Of a stretch of DNA of 18,762 bases, positions 1 to 6,971 are shown piece by piece. The translations under genes and the position numbers were made by a program. This stretch comes from DAOTVS01 sp034436375 (GTDB lineage: Bacteria > Chloroflexota > Anaerolineae > SpSt-313). The stretch's first letter is position 1, and every line of letters begins with the position of its first letter. The notes below the pieces were generated by a model. That model was not told the origin of the DNA, ran no database searches, and saw nothing but the letters and a program-made list of their open reading frames with translations. Location of the stretch: positions 1 to 18,762 of the forward strand of contig DAOTVS010000168.1 in NCBI GenBank assembly GCA_034436375.1, given 5' to 3'.

Positions 1-30
1 GGCCTCACGATTACGTATTACGCATCATCC
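1..30. repeat. Heptamer repeat remnant upstream of rluB
   Basis: Two 7-bp units, ttacgta at 11-17 and ttacgca at 18-24, sit just upstream of the rluB ribosome binding site and are preceded by cacga. They match the 7-bp repeat family seen again at 8149-8176 and 8332-8401. The end of whatever gene lies upstream is outside the window. Two units alone would be weak evidence; the similarity to the other two sites supports the call. Confidence 0.45.
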
Positions 31-43
31 TTTCGGAGCTTGC

Positions 44-970
44 ATGCCTGAAGAACGACTGCAAAAGGTTCTGGCCCACGCCGGGATTGCCTCGCGGCGC
101 CGGGCGGAGGAATTGATCACCGCCGGCCGGGTGACGGTCAACGGCGAAGTGGTGAAAGAGTTGGGCGTTAAAGTTAACCCCAGGCGCGATGTGGTGCATG
201 TGGATGGGCGCCAGGTTGGCAAGCCCGAGCAGCATGTCTACTTTTTGCTGCACAAGCCGCGTGGGGTGCTCTCTGCAGCAGGCGATGCGCGGGGCCGCCG
301 GACGGTGGTGGATCTGGTGCCGAGCGGGGCACGGCTGTACCCGGTGGGCCGGCTCGACCTCGAGAGTGAGGGGCTGATCCTCCTGACCAACGACGGGGAG
401 TTGGCCTATCGCCTGGCGCACCCCCGTTATGAGCATGAGAAAGAGTATCGTGTGCTGGTGGAGGGGCGCCCGACGCCTGAGGCCTTGGATCGCCTGCGCA
501 AGGGCGTGGGCATGGAAGGCGGCTGGACGCTGCCGGCGCAGGTGCAGGTCGAACGCGAGGCAGACAGCAACACATGGCTGCGCATCGTGCTGAAAGAGGG
601 CCGCAAGCGACAGATCCGGCGCATGGTGGAGGCGGTGGGCTACAGGGTGCTGCGCCTGATCCGAGTGCGTATTGGGCCCCTGCACCTGAGCGATCTCAAG
701 CCGGGCGCCTCACGGCCTTTGACAGCGGGTGAGCTGCGTGCTATCAAGGTGATCCGCGCGGAAGAGCCCAAGCCCTGGGTGGGCTCCCGGCGCCGTGGAG
801 CGCGCCCGGGTGGGCCGGGGGGTGGCGCACCAGAGCCGGCAGGTCGGGCGCCAGGGCCAGCCGGGCGCCGGCCGCGAGCAGGCACGCCCGGAGCGGCCGG
901 TGGAGCGCGCAGAGCGCCGGCGCGCCCACGCACGGTGGGGCAGCGCCCACGTGAGAAACGAGGGGAGTGA
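44..970 (+). CDS. rluB: 23S rRNA pseudouridine synthase, RluB/RsuA family
   Basis: This is a 308-aa RNA-modifying enzyme that isomerises a uridine of large-subunit rRNA to pseudouridine. An S4-like RNA-binding domain (about residues 3-60, with RLQKVLAHAGIASRRRAEELI) precedes the catalytic domain. The family motif GRLDLESEGLILLTNDG starts at residue 102, so the catalytic aspartate is Asp105. The closing motif KEGRKRQIRRM is at 184-194. The ATG has a GGAG at 35-38, five bases upstream. Residues about 240-308 are an extra low-complexity tail rich in Gly, Pro, Ala and Arg, which may be a disordered RNA-binding extension. It heads an operon with cmk, a common gene order. The exact target uridine is not proven, so RluB rather than a paralogue is by family resemblance. 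Confidence 0.92.
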   Translation: MPEERLQKVLAHAGIASRRRAEELITAGRVTVNGEVVKELGVKVNPRRDVVHVDGRQVGKPEQHVYFLLHKPRGVLSAAGDARGRRTVVDLVPSGARLYPVGRLDLESEGLILLTNDGELAYRLAHPRYEHEKEYRVLVEGRPTPEALDRLRKGVGMEGGWTLPAQVQVEREADSNTWLRIVLKEGRKRQIRRMVEAVGYRVLRLIRVRIGPLHLSDLKPGASRPLTAGELRAIKVIRAEEPKPWVGSRRRGARPGGPGGGAPEPAGRAPGPAGRRPRAGTPGAAGGARRAPARPRTVGQRPREKRGE

Positions 971-1674
971 CATTGGGCAAGCCATCCCGGATTGCGATCG
1001 ATGGCCCGGCCGCATCAGGCAAGAGCACCGTGGGCAAGCTGGTCGCCGAGCGGTTGGGTTATCTCTACTTTGATACCGGCGTGATGTACCGTGCAGTTAC
1101 CTGGGCTTGCCTCGAACGGGGCGTTGCCATTGCCGATGAGGAGGCCGTAACTCACCTGGCGGAGGCGCTGCGCATTGACGTCACCCGCCCCACGGTGGCT
1201 GATGGGCGGCAGGCGACGGTGTTGGTGGATGGGGCTGATGTGACCTGGCAAATCCGGCGGCCGGAGGTCGATGCCAATGTCTCGCCCGTCTCGGCGTACC
1301 CCGGCGTGCGTGCGGCCCTGACGGCCCAGCAGCGGCGCATCGGGACGGCGGGCCGGGTGGTGATGGTGGGCCGTGACATTGGCACGGTGGTGATGCCCGA
1401 TGCGGAGCTCAAGATCTACCTCGATGCGGCGGTCGAGGAGCGCGCCCGGCGGCGCTATGCCGAGATCCTGGCGCGTGGGGAGCAGGCCGATTATGAAGCC
1501 GTCTTGGAGGGTATGAGGCGGCGCGATGTGATCGACAGCACGCGGGCTACGGCACCCCTGCGTGTAGCGGCGGATGCTGTGGTGATCGACTCAACCTGCC
1601 TGAGCATCGAACAGGTGGTAGAGACGATCGAGCAACTCTGGCGCGCCGATGGAAGGAAAAGGCGCGGCCTATGA
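967..1674 (+). CDS. cmk: Cytidylate kinase
   Basis: This is a 235-aa cytosolic kinase that phosphorylates CMP and dCMP with ATP, feeding nucleotide and CDP-lipid synthesis. The P-loop GPAASGKST is at residues 13-21, and the CMP-site motif DTGVMYRA is at 36-43. GRDIGTVVMPDA and the C-terminal RRRDVIDSTRATAPL and DAVVIDS segments complete the family signature, and the length is normal. GTG 967 overlaps the rluB stop (GTGA), matching the overlaps of the next two genes. TTG 973 is an alternative with better spacing from the GGGGAG at 962-967 and would shorten the protein by two residues. Translational coupling to rluB is likely. Confidence 0.95.
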   Translation: MTLGKPSRIAIDGPAASGKSTVGKLVAERLGYLYFDTGVMYRAVTWACLERGVAIADEEAVTHLAEALRIDVTRPTVADGRQATVLVDGADVTWQIRRPEVDANVSPVSAYPGVRAALTAQQRRIGTAGRVVMVGRDIGTVVMPDAELKIYLDAAVEERARRRYAEILARGEQADYEAVLEGMRRRDVIDSTRATAPLRVAADAVVIDSTCLSIEQVVETIEQLWRADGRKRRGL

Positions 1675-2366
1675 TGCTGGGGCAGCGTATCATCAATGCC
1701 ATCCTGCGGCCCCTCTTTGCCCTGCTGCTGCCCTATGACATCGAGGGAACGGAGAACCTGCCAGCGAAGGGCCCGGTGATCGTCATGATGAACCACATCA
1801 ACTTTAGCGATGTGGTGATGCCCGGCATGTTCTTGCCGCGCGATGTGGTGATGATGTCCAAGATCGAGAATTTCCGCGCCCCGGTGCTTGGGCTCTTTGT
1901 GCGGGCCTATGGGGCGCTGCCGGTGCACCGCGGTGAGGTGGATATGGAGGCCATGCGCCTGGCGCTGCAGGTATTGAAGCGGGGGGAGGTGCTGGTCATC
2001 GCCCCTGAGGGCACGCGCAGCGGCAACGGCTGCCTGCAGGTGGGGCACGATGGTTTGGCCTTTGTGGCTGTGCAGACGGGAGTGCCTGTGGTGCCCATCG
2101 CCATGTACGGGCACGAGCGGCTGGGACGAAACCTGGCGCATTTGCGGCGCACACCGCTGCATGTGCGTGTGGGCAAGCCCTTTCGCTTTGTAGCCGGCAA
2201 GCGCCAGCGGCGCGAGCAATTGCACGCGATGACCCAGGAAGCTATGTACCGTTTGGCTGCGCTTTTGCCGCCCGAATATCAGGGGGCCTATGCCGGGCCC
2301 GAGCGGGTCACTTTTGTGCTGACGGAGCCCTGGCTGCCCCAGGTGGCAGCGGGAGGTACGGGATGA
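1671..2366 (+). CDS. plsC: 1-acyl-sn-glycerol-3-phosphate acyltransferase (LPLAT family)
   Basis: This 231-aa protein belongs to the lysophospholipid acyltransferase family and probably acylates lysophosphatidate to phosphatidate at the membrane. The catalytic NHINFSD box (HX4D, His42 and Asp47) is present. So are a substrate-binding block GALPVHRGEVD from residue 81 and the PEGTRS box at 112-117. A hydrophobic N-terminus (about 8-21) may associate with the membrane. ATG 1671 overlaps the cmk stop as ATGA; a second ATG follows at 1674. A purine-rich stretch GGAAGGAAAAGG precedes the start. The cmk-plsC pairing is common in bacteria. Acyl specificity cannot be read from the sequence. Confidence 0.88.
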   Translation: MMLGQRIINAILRPLFALLLPYDIEGTENLPAKGPVIVMMNHINFSDVVMPGMFLPRDVVMMSKIENFRAPVLGLFVRAYGALPVHRGEVDMEAMRLALQVLKRGEVLVIAPEGTRSGNGCLQVGHDGLAFVAVQTGVPVVPIAMYGHERLGRNLAHLRRTPLHVRVGKPFRFVAGKRQRREQLHAMTQEAMYRLAALLPPEYQGAYAGPERVTFVLTEPWLPQVAAGGTG

Positions 2367-3667
2367 ATGTTGGCGGTGGCCTGGTGACTGCCGTGGCCCC
2401 CGGGAGTTTCGGCCAGCGCGTGGGCTTGAGGGTGGGCGACAGGCTGCTCAGCATCAACGGCCACCGGCTGCGCGATGTGATCGATTTCCAGTTCTTTGGC
2501 GCCGAAGAGGCGCTCTCGCTGGCGGTGCAACGGGATGGGCAGGAGATAGTACTCCGGAGCGAGCGCGCCTATGATGAGCCCTGGGGGGTCGAGTTTGCCG
2601 AGCCCCTGTTCGACGGTATACGCACCTGCGCCAACCGTTGCCCCTTTTGCTTCGTGACCGGCCTGCCCAAGGGCCTGCGCCGGTCCCTCTACGTGCGCGA
2701 TGATGACTATCGCCTGTCGTTCCTCTACGGCAACTTTGTCACCCTGACCAACTTGACCGAGGAGGACTGGGAGCGCATCGCCGGGCAGCGGCTGAGCCCG
2801 CTGCATGTCTCGGTGCAGGCGACCGACCCCGGGGTGCGCCGGCAGTTGCTGGGGGGGCAAGCGGTCCCCGACGTGCGCGATCAGATCCTCCGCCTGGGTG
2901 ATGCGGGCATCACGGTGGAGGCGCAGGTGGTGATCTGCCCCGGGCTCAACGATGGGCCGGTGTTGGAGCGCACTGTGAGCGACCTCTGGGAGTTGGAGGA
3001 GACGGTGGAATCGGTGGCGCTGGTGCCTGTCGGCCTCACCCGCCAGCACCCCGGGGGGCTGCGCCCCTTGACGCCCGAGGAGGCGCGGCAGACGCTCGCT
3101 TTCGCCGAGGGCTGGCGGCGCCGGGCCTACCGGGCGACGGGGCGGCGCTTTGTTTACCCGGCCGACGAGTTGTATCTGCTGGCAGGCGAGCCGTTCCCCG
3201 GCGCCCGCACCTATGATGGCTTTCCCCAGTTGGCCAACGGGGTAGGGCTGGTGCGGCGCTTTCTCGATGAATGGCGGCGGGTGGAGGCCCGGCTGGCTGC
3301 CCGCGCGCCGCAGGCCGCCGTGCAAAGTGCGACGCTGGTCACCGGGCGCGCGTTTCTTACCTTTCTGGAGACGGTCGCGGCGGGGCTGGCGGGCGCGCTG
3401 GGCATTCACTGCGTCGCCACTGGCGTGGGTAATCGCCTCTTTGGCGAGGGAGTGACGGTGGCCGGGCTGCTGGCTGCGCAGGATGTGGTGGCAGCGCTGC
3501 AGGGGCAGGATCTGGGCGACCTGGTGGTGTTGCCGCGCAGCATGTTCGATGCGGCGGGCGAGCGCACTTTGGACGACTGGTCCCCCGACCGCATCGCACA
3601 AGCCCTGGCCTGCCGGGTGGCAATGGCTGAGGGGCCGGCGGACCTGCTGGCCGCCTTGACTGTCTGA
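2363..3667 (+). CDS. DUF512 family protein with PDZ and radical-SAM-type cysteine motif
   Basis: This 434-aa protein has an N-terminal PDZ-like domain (about 6-66, with VGLRVGDRLLSINGHRLRD). A radical-SAM-type cluster motif CX3CX2C follows (Cys89, Cys93, Cys96), running into the family block LRRSLYVRDDDYRLSFLYGN. A C-terminal DUF512 region follows, including ATGVGNRLFGEGVTVAGLL. The family is conserved in Clostridia and Chloroflexota, usually with iron-sulfur motifs, but its reaction is unknown to me. The common FVDQLPKG is FVTGLPKG here. The start overlaps the plsC stop as ATGA and has GGGAGG at 2351-2356. It is the last gene of the operon, with a strong hairpin starting at the base after its stop codon. 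Confidence 0.9.
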   Translation: MNVGGGLVTAVAPGSFGQRVGLRVGDRLLSINGHRLRDVIDFQFFGAEEALSLAVQRDGQEIVLRSERAYDEPWGVEFAEPLFDGIRTCANRCPFCFVTGLPKGLRRSLYVRDDDYRLSFLYGNFVTLTNLTEEDWERIAGQRLSPLHVSVQATDPGVRRQLLGGQAVPDVRDQILRLGDAGITVEAQVVICPGLNDGPVLERTVSDLWELEETVESVALVPVGLTRQHPGGLRPLTPEEARQTLAFAEGWRRRAYRATGRRFVYPADELYLLAGEPFPGARTYDGFPQLANGVGLVRRFLDEWRRVEARLAARAPQAAVQSATLVTGRAFLTFLETVAAGLAGALGIHCVATGVGNRLFGEGVTVAGLLAAQDVVAALQGQDLGDLVVLPRSMFDAAGERTLDDWSPDRIAQALACRVAMAEGPADLLAALTV

Positions 3668-3717
3668 AAAGCAACAGACCTGACAGGTTTCCGCAAACCT
3701 GTCAGGTCTGTTGCTTT
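3668..3717. terminator. Perfect 23-bp hairpin, probable bidirectional terminator
   Basis: The left arm 3668-3690 and right arm 3695-3717 are perfectly complementary over 23 bp around a 4-nt loop (ccgc). The structure begins immediately after the DUF512 stop. On the plus strand it is followed by a T-rich stretch (tttctt). On the minus strand the far side ends in gcttttc. It lies between convergent genes, so it can stop transcription both ways. A stem this long is unusual for a simple terminator and could also be a dispersed repeat. Confidence 0.75.
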
Positions 3718-3722
3718 CTTGA

Positions 3723-4097
3723 TTATCCGTTCGGGTCAAGCTTGACGGTTTCCCCGGCCACGTGGTAAACGTATTGCTTGCCCGCGTGGCTCAGGGTGAC
3801 GATGTAGCCATCGGTAATGACCTGAGCATACATCATGCCCTCTTCGGGCAGGCCCAGGCTCGCATCGTTCCAGGTATGAGCCTCGGTCGCTTCCACCTTG
3901 ATCTGCTCCGGCGCCACACCAAGCTGGCTGACCAGGGCGGCGCGGGCGCGCTCGGCGGCATCGTTGCCTGGACCTGCTGGCACGCCGGCGGCAGGCTTGT
4001 CGCGTACGCCCGACCAGGCCGCTCCGCCCAACAGCACGATTCCCAGCGATAGGACGATCACGACAGCGGCAGCGATAAGGAGCCGTCGAGTGGTCAT
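3723..4097 (-). CDS. Small membrane-anchored or secreted protein of unknown function
   Basis: This 124-aa protein starts at ATG 4097, chosen because AGGAGG lies seven bases upstream (complement of 4105-4110). Residues 6-27 form one hydrophobic segment after MTTRR, consistent with a signal anchor or uncleaved signal peptide. A Pro/Gly/Ala linker follows (about 35-46). The C-terminal domain (about 47-118) contains WNDASLGLPEEGMMYAQVITDGY and KQYVYHVAG. I recall this pattern from single small domains in Chloroflexota and actinobacterial lipoproteins, where it has no assigned role. It most likely sits outside the cell attached to the membrane. It has its own promoter and shares the hairpin terminator with DUF512. 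Confidence 0.8.
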   Translation of the reverse strand: MTTRRLLIAAAVVIVLSLGIVLLGGAAWSGVRDKPAAGVPAGPGNDAAERARAALVSQLGVAPEQIKVEATEAHTWNDASLGLPEEGMMYAQVITDGYIVTLSHAGKQYVYHVAGETVKLDPNG

Positions 4098-4128
4098 AAC
4101 TGTACCTCCTGATGTGTCCACTACAGCC

Positions 4129-4158
4129 ATTGTACCCTATAGACGCCATCGGAGGCAA
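4129..4158 (-). promoter_or_regulatory. Promoter for the small membrane protein gene
   Basis: Read on the minus strand, -35 TTGCCT (4153-4158) and -10 TACAAT (4129-4134) are separated by 18 bases. Transcription would start near 4122, giving a leader of about 25 nt that keeps the AGGAGG ribosome binding site. Confidence 0.6.
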
Positions 4159-4251
4159 GACGGTTCCCGTGGCTGGTTGCTTCCTTGGGCTTCCGGGCAC
4201 TCGTGCTCCGCATGAAGCCGGAACAGGCCTTTTGCGGGGTGTGGTGGGTTG

Positions 4252-4270
4252 GCGCCGCCTGCGGCGGCGC
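4252..4270. repeat. GC-rich hairpin in the gap downstream of the M50 gene
   Basis: gcgccgcc (4252-4259) and ggcggcgc (4263-4270) pair around a 3-nt loop. It lies in the gene-free stretch 4135-4387, downstream of the M50 protease gene. There is no T tract, so an intrinsic terminator role is doubtful. Nothing else convincing was found in this gap apart from the promoter at 4129-4158. Confidence 0.35.
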
Positions 4271-4387
4271 TAGCCTGCCACACTCCTGTGGATCAGGGCC
4301 GGGTTCGGGCGGGGCGGACCCGTCGGCAAGGGCCCGGAAGGGCACCGGCCTGTTTTTGGACTGGAAGAGGGTGCGAGGCTGCTGCTC

Positions 4388-5509
4388 TCAAGCCCCAAGC
4401 TCGGCCTTGAGCTTGAGGAAGGTAGCGATATTCTCGCGCGTGAGCAGGCCCACGATCTCGCCATCCTGGAGCACCGGCAACTGGTTCACGCCGTCTTCCG
4501 CCATCTGCTGCAGTGCTTCCGCCAGACCGGCGGAGGGGTGGGTTGTGCGGAGCCGGCTGCGTGGGATCATTGCCTCACGGGCGGCGCGATGGCCCCATTC
4601 CTCACGTCGGAACTCTTTCATGCCGTGTATGGTCAGCAGCCCCACGAAAACGCCGTCCTCCATCACTGGCAGGCAGCGCCGGCCCTCGGCCAGGAAATAG
4701 TGTTCTGCGACCTGAGAGAGGGGAGTGTTGGCCGGGATGCCGCTGCAGCCGCGCCCCATGACCTCGCCCACGGTGTGGCCGGCCAGGAGCGACTGAACGG
4801 CGACCTGGCGGTAACTGGATATGGCGGCATTGTCCAGGAACCAGCCGATGAAGATGAGCCAGATGCCGTTGACCAGCCCGCCGGCAAAGACCTCCAGGAT
4901 GCCGATGGCGATGAACGCATAGGCTACGAACTGCCCGACCCGGCTGGCCCAGAGGGTCGCGCGCTCCAGGCTGCGGCTGTGCCACCAGAGGAGCGAGCGC
5001 AACACGCGCCCGCCGTCGAGCGGGAAGCCCGGTATGAGGTTAAAGACACCCAAAGAGAGGTTGATGCCTCCCACGTACATGAGCATAGACCCCAGGGGAT
5101 GGCTGGCGAGTTGCAAGAGCTGCCACAGGAGCAAGAAGATCCCACCCAACACGATGCTGGTCAAAGGGCCGACGATGGCCATCACGAATTCTGTGGTGGG
5201 GTTCTCTGGCTCCTGGCTGAGCTCAGAGACGCCGCCAAAGACAAAGAGGACAATGTCGCGCACCGGCAGGCCACGCTGCTGCGCGACGACCGAGTGCGCC
5301 AGCTCATGCAGGAGCACGGAAGCGAAGAAAAACACGCTGGTTACGATACCGAGCCCCCAGTACAATGCCGGAGATTGGCCAGGGAAGCTCTGGGGAAAGT
5401 ACGCGCCGGCCAGGCTGGCCGTTACCAGCACAAAGACCAGGAGCCAGCTGGTGTGCACTCGCACAGGAATTCCCAGGAACTTGCCGATAAAGAGTGAGTT
5501 GCCGCCCAT
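4388..5509 (-). CDS. M50 family site-2 metalloprotease with C-terminal CBS domain pair
   Basis: This 373-aa integral membrane zinc protease probably cleaves membrane-embedded substrates, as site-2 proteases do. The zinc motif is HELAH (His68, Glu69, His72) in a hydrophobic helix. The second motif NLIPGFPLDGGR supplies the third ligand, Asp165. About six hydrophobic segments lie between residues 20 and 230. Two CBS domains follow (about 246-300 and 312-368, the latter with VNQLPVLQDGEIVGLLTREN), suggesting control by an adenine nucleotide. ATG 5509 is chosen because AAGGTGGA lies just upstream (complement of 5513-5520) and the protein then begins MGGNSLFIGKFLGIPVRVHTS, typical of the family. 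The upstream in-frame extension lacks family similarity. The substrate is unknown; it is transcribed divergently from prs. Confidence 0.93.
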   Translation of the reverse strand: MGGNSLFIGKFLGIPVRVHTSWLLVFVLVTASLAGAYFPQSFPGQSPALYWGLGIVTSVFFFASVLLHELAHSVVAQQRGLPVRDIVLFVFGGVSELSQEPENPTTEFVMAIVGPLTSIVLGGIFLLLWQLLQLASHPLGSMLMYVGGINLSLGVFNLIPGFPLDGGRVLRSLLWWHSRSLERATLWASRVGQFVAYAFIAIGILEVFAGGLVNGIWLIFIGWFLDNAAISSYRQVAVQSLLAGHTVGEVMGRGCSGIPANTPLSQVAEHYFLAEGRRCLPVMEDGVFVGLLTIHGMKEFRREEWGHRAAREAMIPRSRLRTTHPSAGLAEALQQMAEDGVNQLPVLQDGEIVGLLTRENIATFLKLKAELGA

Positions 5510-5582
5510 GATTCCACCTTTCTGGGGTGCGAGATGTCGCTTGCAGGCCACACGGGTAACCTTGCGTTTTCTTCCCTCTTCG

Positions 5583-5612
5583 ATTATACCCGAACTTTGC
5601 GCAGATCGCCAA
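5583..5612 (-). promoter_or_regulatory. Promoter for the M50 protease gene
   Basis: On the minus strand, -35 TTGGCG (5607-5612) and a perfect -10 TATAAT (5583-5588) are 18 bases apart. The leader before ATG 5509 would be about 67 nt. It lies back to back with the prs promoter at 5642-5670. Confidence 0.7.
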
Positions 5613-5641
5613 CGGTTTGGCGGACTGGCGGACCTGGACAT

Positions 5642-5670
5642 TTGACGGCGAGCCTTTCTCTTCCTATACT
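5642..5670 (+). promoter_or_regulatory. Promoter for the ribose-phosphate pyrophosphokinase gene
   Basis: -35 TTGACG (5642-5647) and -10 TATACT (5665-5670) are 17 bases apart, each one base off consensus. The leader is about 67 nt. It contains a small ctacc/ggtag stem (5718-5730) immediately before the ribosome binding site GGGAGG at 5733-5738. Confidence 0.75.
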
Positions 5671-5743
5671 ATGGCGTCCAAGCACTTCTTCTCCTGGCCC
5701 AAGTGCGCGCCGGGAGTCTACCAAGGGTAGTAGGGAGGTCCCT

Positions 5744-6766
5744 GTGCACGACAGGCGCGAAAGCGAAGCCCTGAGTATGATCCGCGTGTTTAGCGGCTCA
5801 TCTCATCCTCAATTGGCGCAGGGCATCTGTGCGCACCTCGGTGTGCCGTTGAGCCCGGTTGCGCGCGAGCGCTTTAGCAATGATTGCCAGTATGTCCAAT
5901 TAGGGCAGACCGTCCGCAACCACGATGTTTTTGTGGTGCAGTCGCTCTCAGTGCCGACGAGCGACCATTTGATCGAGCTTTTCATGATGCTCGATATCGC
6001 CCGCAATGCTGGGGCGCGTAGCGTGCATGCCGTGATCCCCTACTATTCCTATGCCCGCTCCGATAAGAAGGATGCGCCGCGTATTTCCATTGCCGCGCGC
6101 CTGCTCGCCGATCTGATCGTGGCCTCAGGGGCGCAGCATGTGATGACAATGACCCTCCACTCCCCGCAGGTGCACGGCTTTTTCAGCGTGCCCACGGATC
6201 ACCTGACGGCGCTGCCCTGTTTCGTGGACTATTTCAAGAAGCGGAACCTCGACAGCACGGTGGTGGTGGCGCCGGATATCGGCCATGCCAAGCGCGCCTC
6301 CAAGCTCGCGACCGCGCTCGGCGGGCTGCCGATCACGGCCGGTAACAAGGTGCGCATCTCCGACACGCAGGTGGCCCTGCGCGGTTGGGTCGGCGCCCGG
6401 CCGAATGGGCAGGAGCATGCGCTGCTGATTGACGACGAGATCGCCAACGGCGGCACCATGATCGAATCGATCCGGGCGCTGAAAGAGGAGGGCGTGCGCC
6501 GTTTTACCGTGGTGTGCACGCATGGCATTTTTGGCGGCAGGGCTATCGAGAACTTTGCCCAGATGGATGAAGTCGAGGAGATTGTGACTACCGACACCGT
6601 GCCGCTGTCACCCGACAAGCGCCTGCCCAAGCTGACGGTGCTTTCGGTAGCCGGCGTGTTCGCCGAAGCCATCCGGTGCAACGCCATGGGGCAATCGGTT
6701 GGGCGCCTGTTTGCCTTCTGGCCCGATGAGGACCGCACCGCACCCGGGTTGGATCAGGCGGAATAG
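5744..6766 (+). CDS. prs: Ribose-phosphate pyrophosphokinase (PRPP synthetase), variant PRPP loop
   Basis: This 340-aa protein should make PRPP from ribose 5-phosphate and ATP for nucleotide, His and Trp synthesis. Visible motifs are YARSDKKDAPR (103-113), the family signature LHSPQVHGFFSVP (138-150, with the catalytic-region His), and the Lys-x-Arg pair in NKVR (201-204). The PRPP loop is DDEIANGGT (230-238). The two leading acidic residues are kept, but the usual IDTxGT reads IANGGT. GTG 5744 is chosen because GGGAGG lies five bases upstream. ATG 5777 (MIRVFSGSSHP) fits family starts better but lacks a good ribosome binding site, and would give 329 aa. It is monocistronic between a strong promoter and a terminator. 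A divergent paralogue with altered activity cannot be excluded. Confidence 0.85.
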   Translation: MHDRRESEALSMIRVFSGSSHPQLAQGICAHLGVPLSPVARERFSNDCQYVQLGQTVRNHDVFVVQSLSVPTSDHLIELFMMLDIARNAGARSVHAVIPYYSYARSDKKDAPRISIAARLLADLIVASGAQHVMTMTLHSPQVHGFFSVPTDHLTALPCFVDYFKKRNLDSTVVVAPDIGHAKRASKLATALGGLPITAGNKVRISDTQVALRGWVGARPNGQEHALLIDDEIANGGTMIESIRALKEEGVRRFTVVCTHGIFGGRAIENFAQMDEVEEIVTTDTVPLSPDKRLPKLTVLSVAGVFAEAIRCNAMGQSVGRLFAFWPDEDRTAPGLDQAE

Positions 6767-6825
6767 GGCGGCTCGGGCTGCAATGGCGGGCGAGAAAGCC
6801 GGGGCAGCGGAGTACGAAAGGCGTG

Positions 6826-6873
6826 AAAAGGTGGAGCGAGGTCAGCCGCTTGACGGCAAGCTCCACCTTTTTT
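6826..6873 (+). terminator. Rho-independent terminator after prs
   Basis: aaaaggtggagc (6826-6837) pairs with gctccacctttt (6860-6871), and the run of six T residues ends at 6873. The 22-nt loop holds a short gtca/tgac stem. It lies 60 nt beyond the prs stop and before the next promoter. Confidence 0.8.
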
Positions 6874-6935
6874 GCGCCTTTGGCGATAGGGCCTGGGATA
6901 TTGCTGATTGTAAACGCGCAAGGCGGCCCGTCAAA

Positions 6936-6964
6936 TTGCGGGGCGAGGGGCTGCGCGGTATAAT
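6936..6964 (+). promoter_or_regulatory. Promoter for the glycosyltransferase gene, probably leaderless
   Basis: -35 TTGCGG (6936-6941) and a perfect -10 TATAAT (6959-6964) are 17 bases apart. ATG 6972 follows after only seven bases (6965-6971), so transcription would begin at or next to the start codon. No ribosome binding site fits in between. Confidence 0.7.
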
Positions 6965-6971
6965 CGTGCCT

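Noticed and set aside
2288..3739. 483-codon open frame on the minus strand opposite the DUF512 gene
   Set aside because: It is a shadow of high GC codon bias. The plus-strand protein has clear family motifs, while the antisense product is His/Gln/Pro-rich without any recognisable motif.
4538..5497. 319-codon plus-strand open frame opposite the M50 protease
   Set aside because: Glu/Gln/His-rich antisense shadow. The minus strand has the zinc motif, CBS domains, ribosome binding site and promoter.
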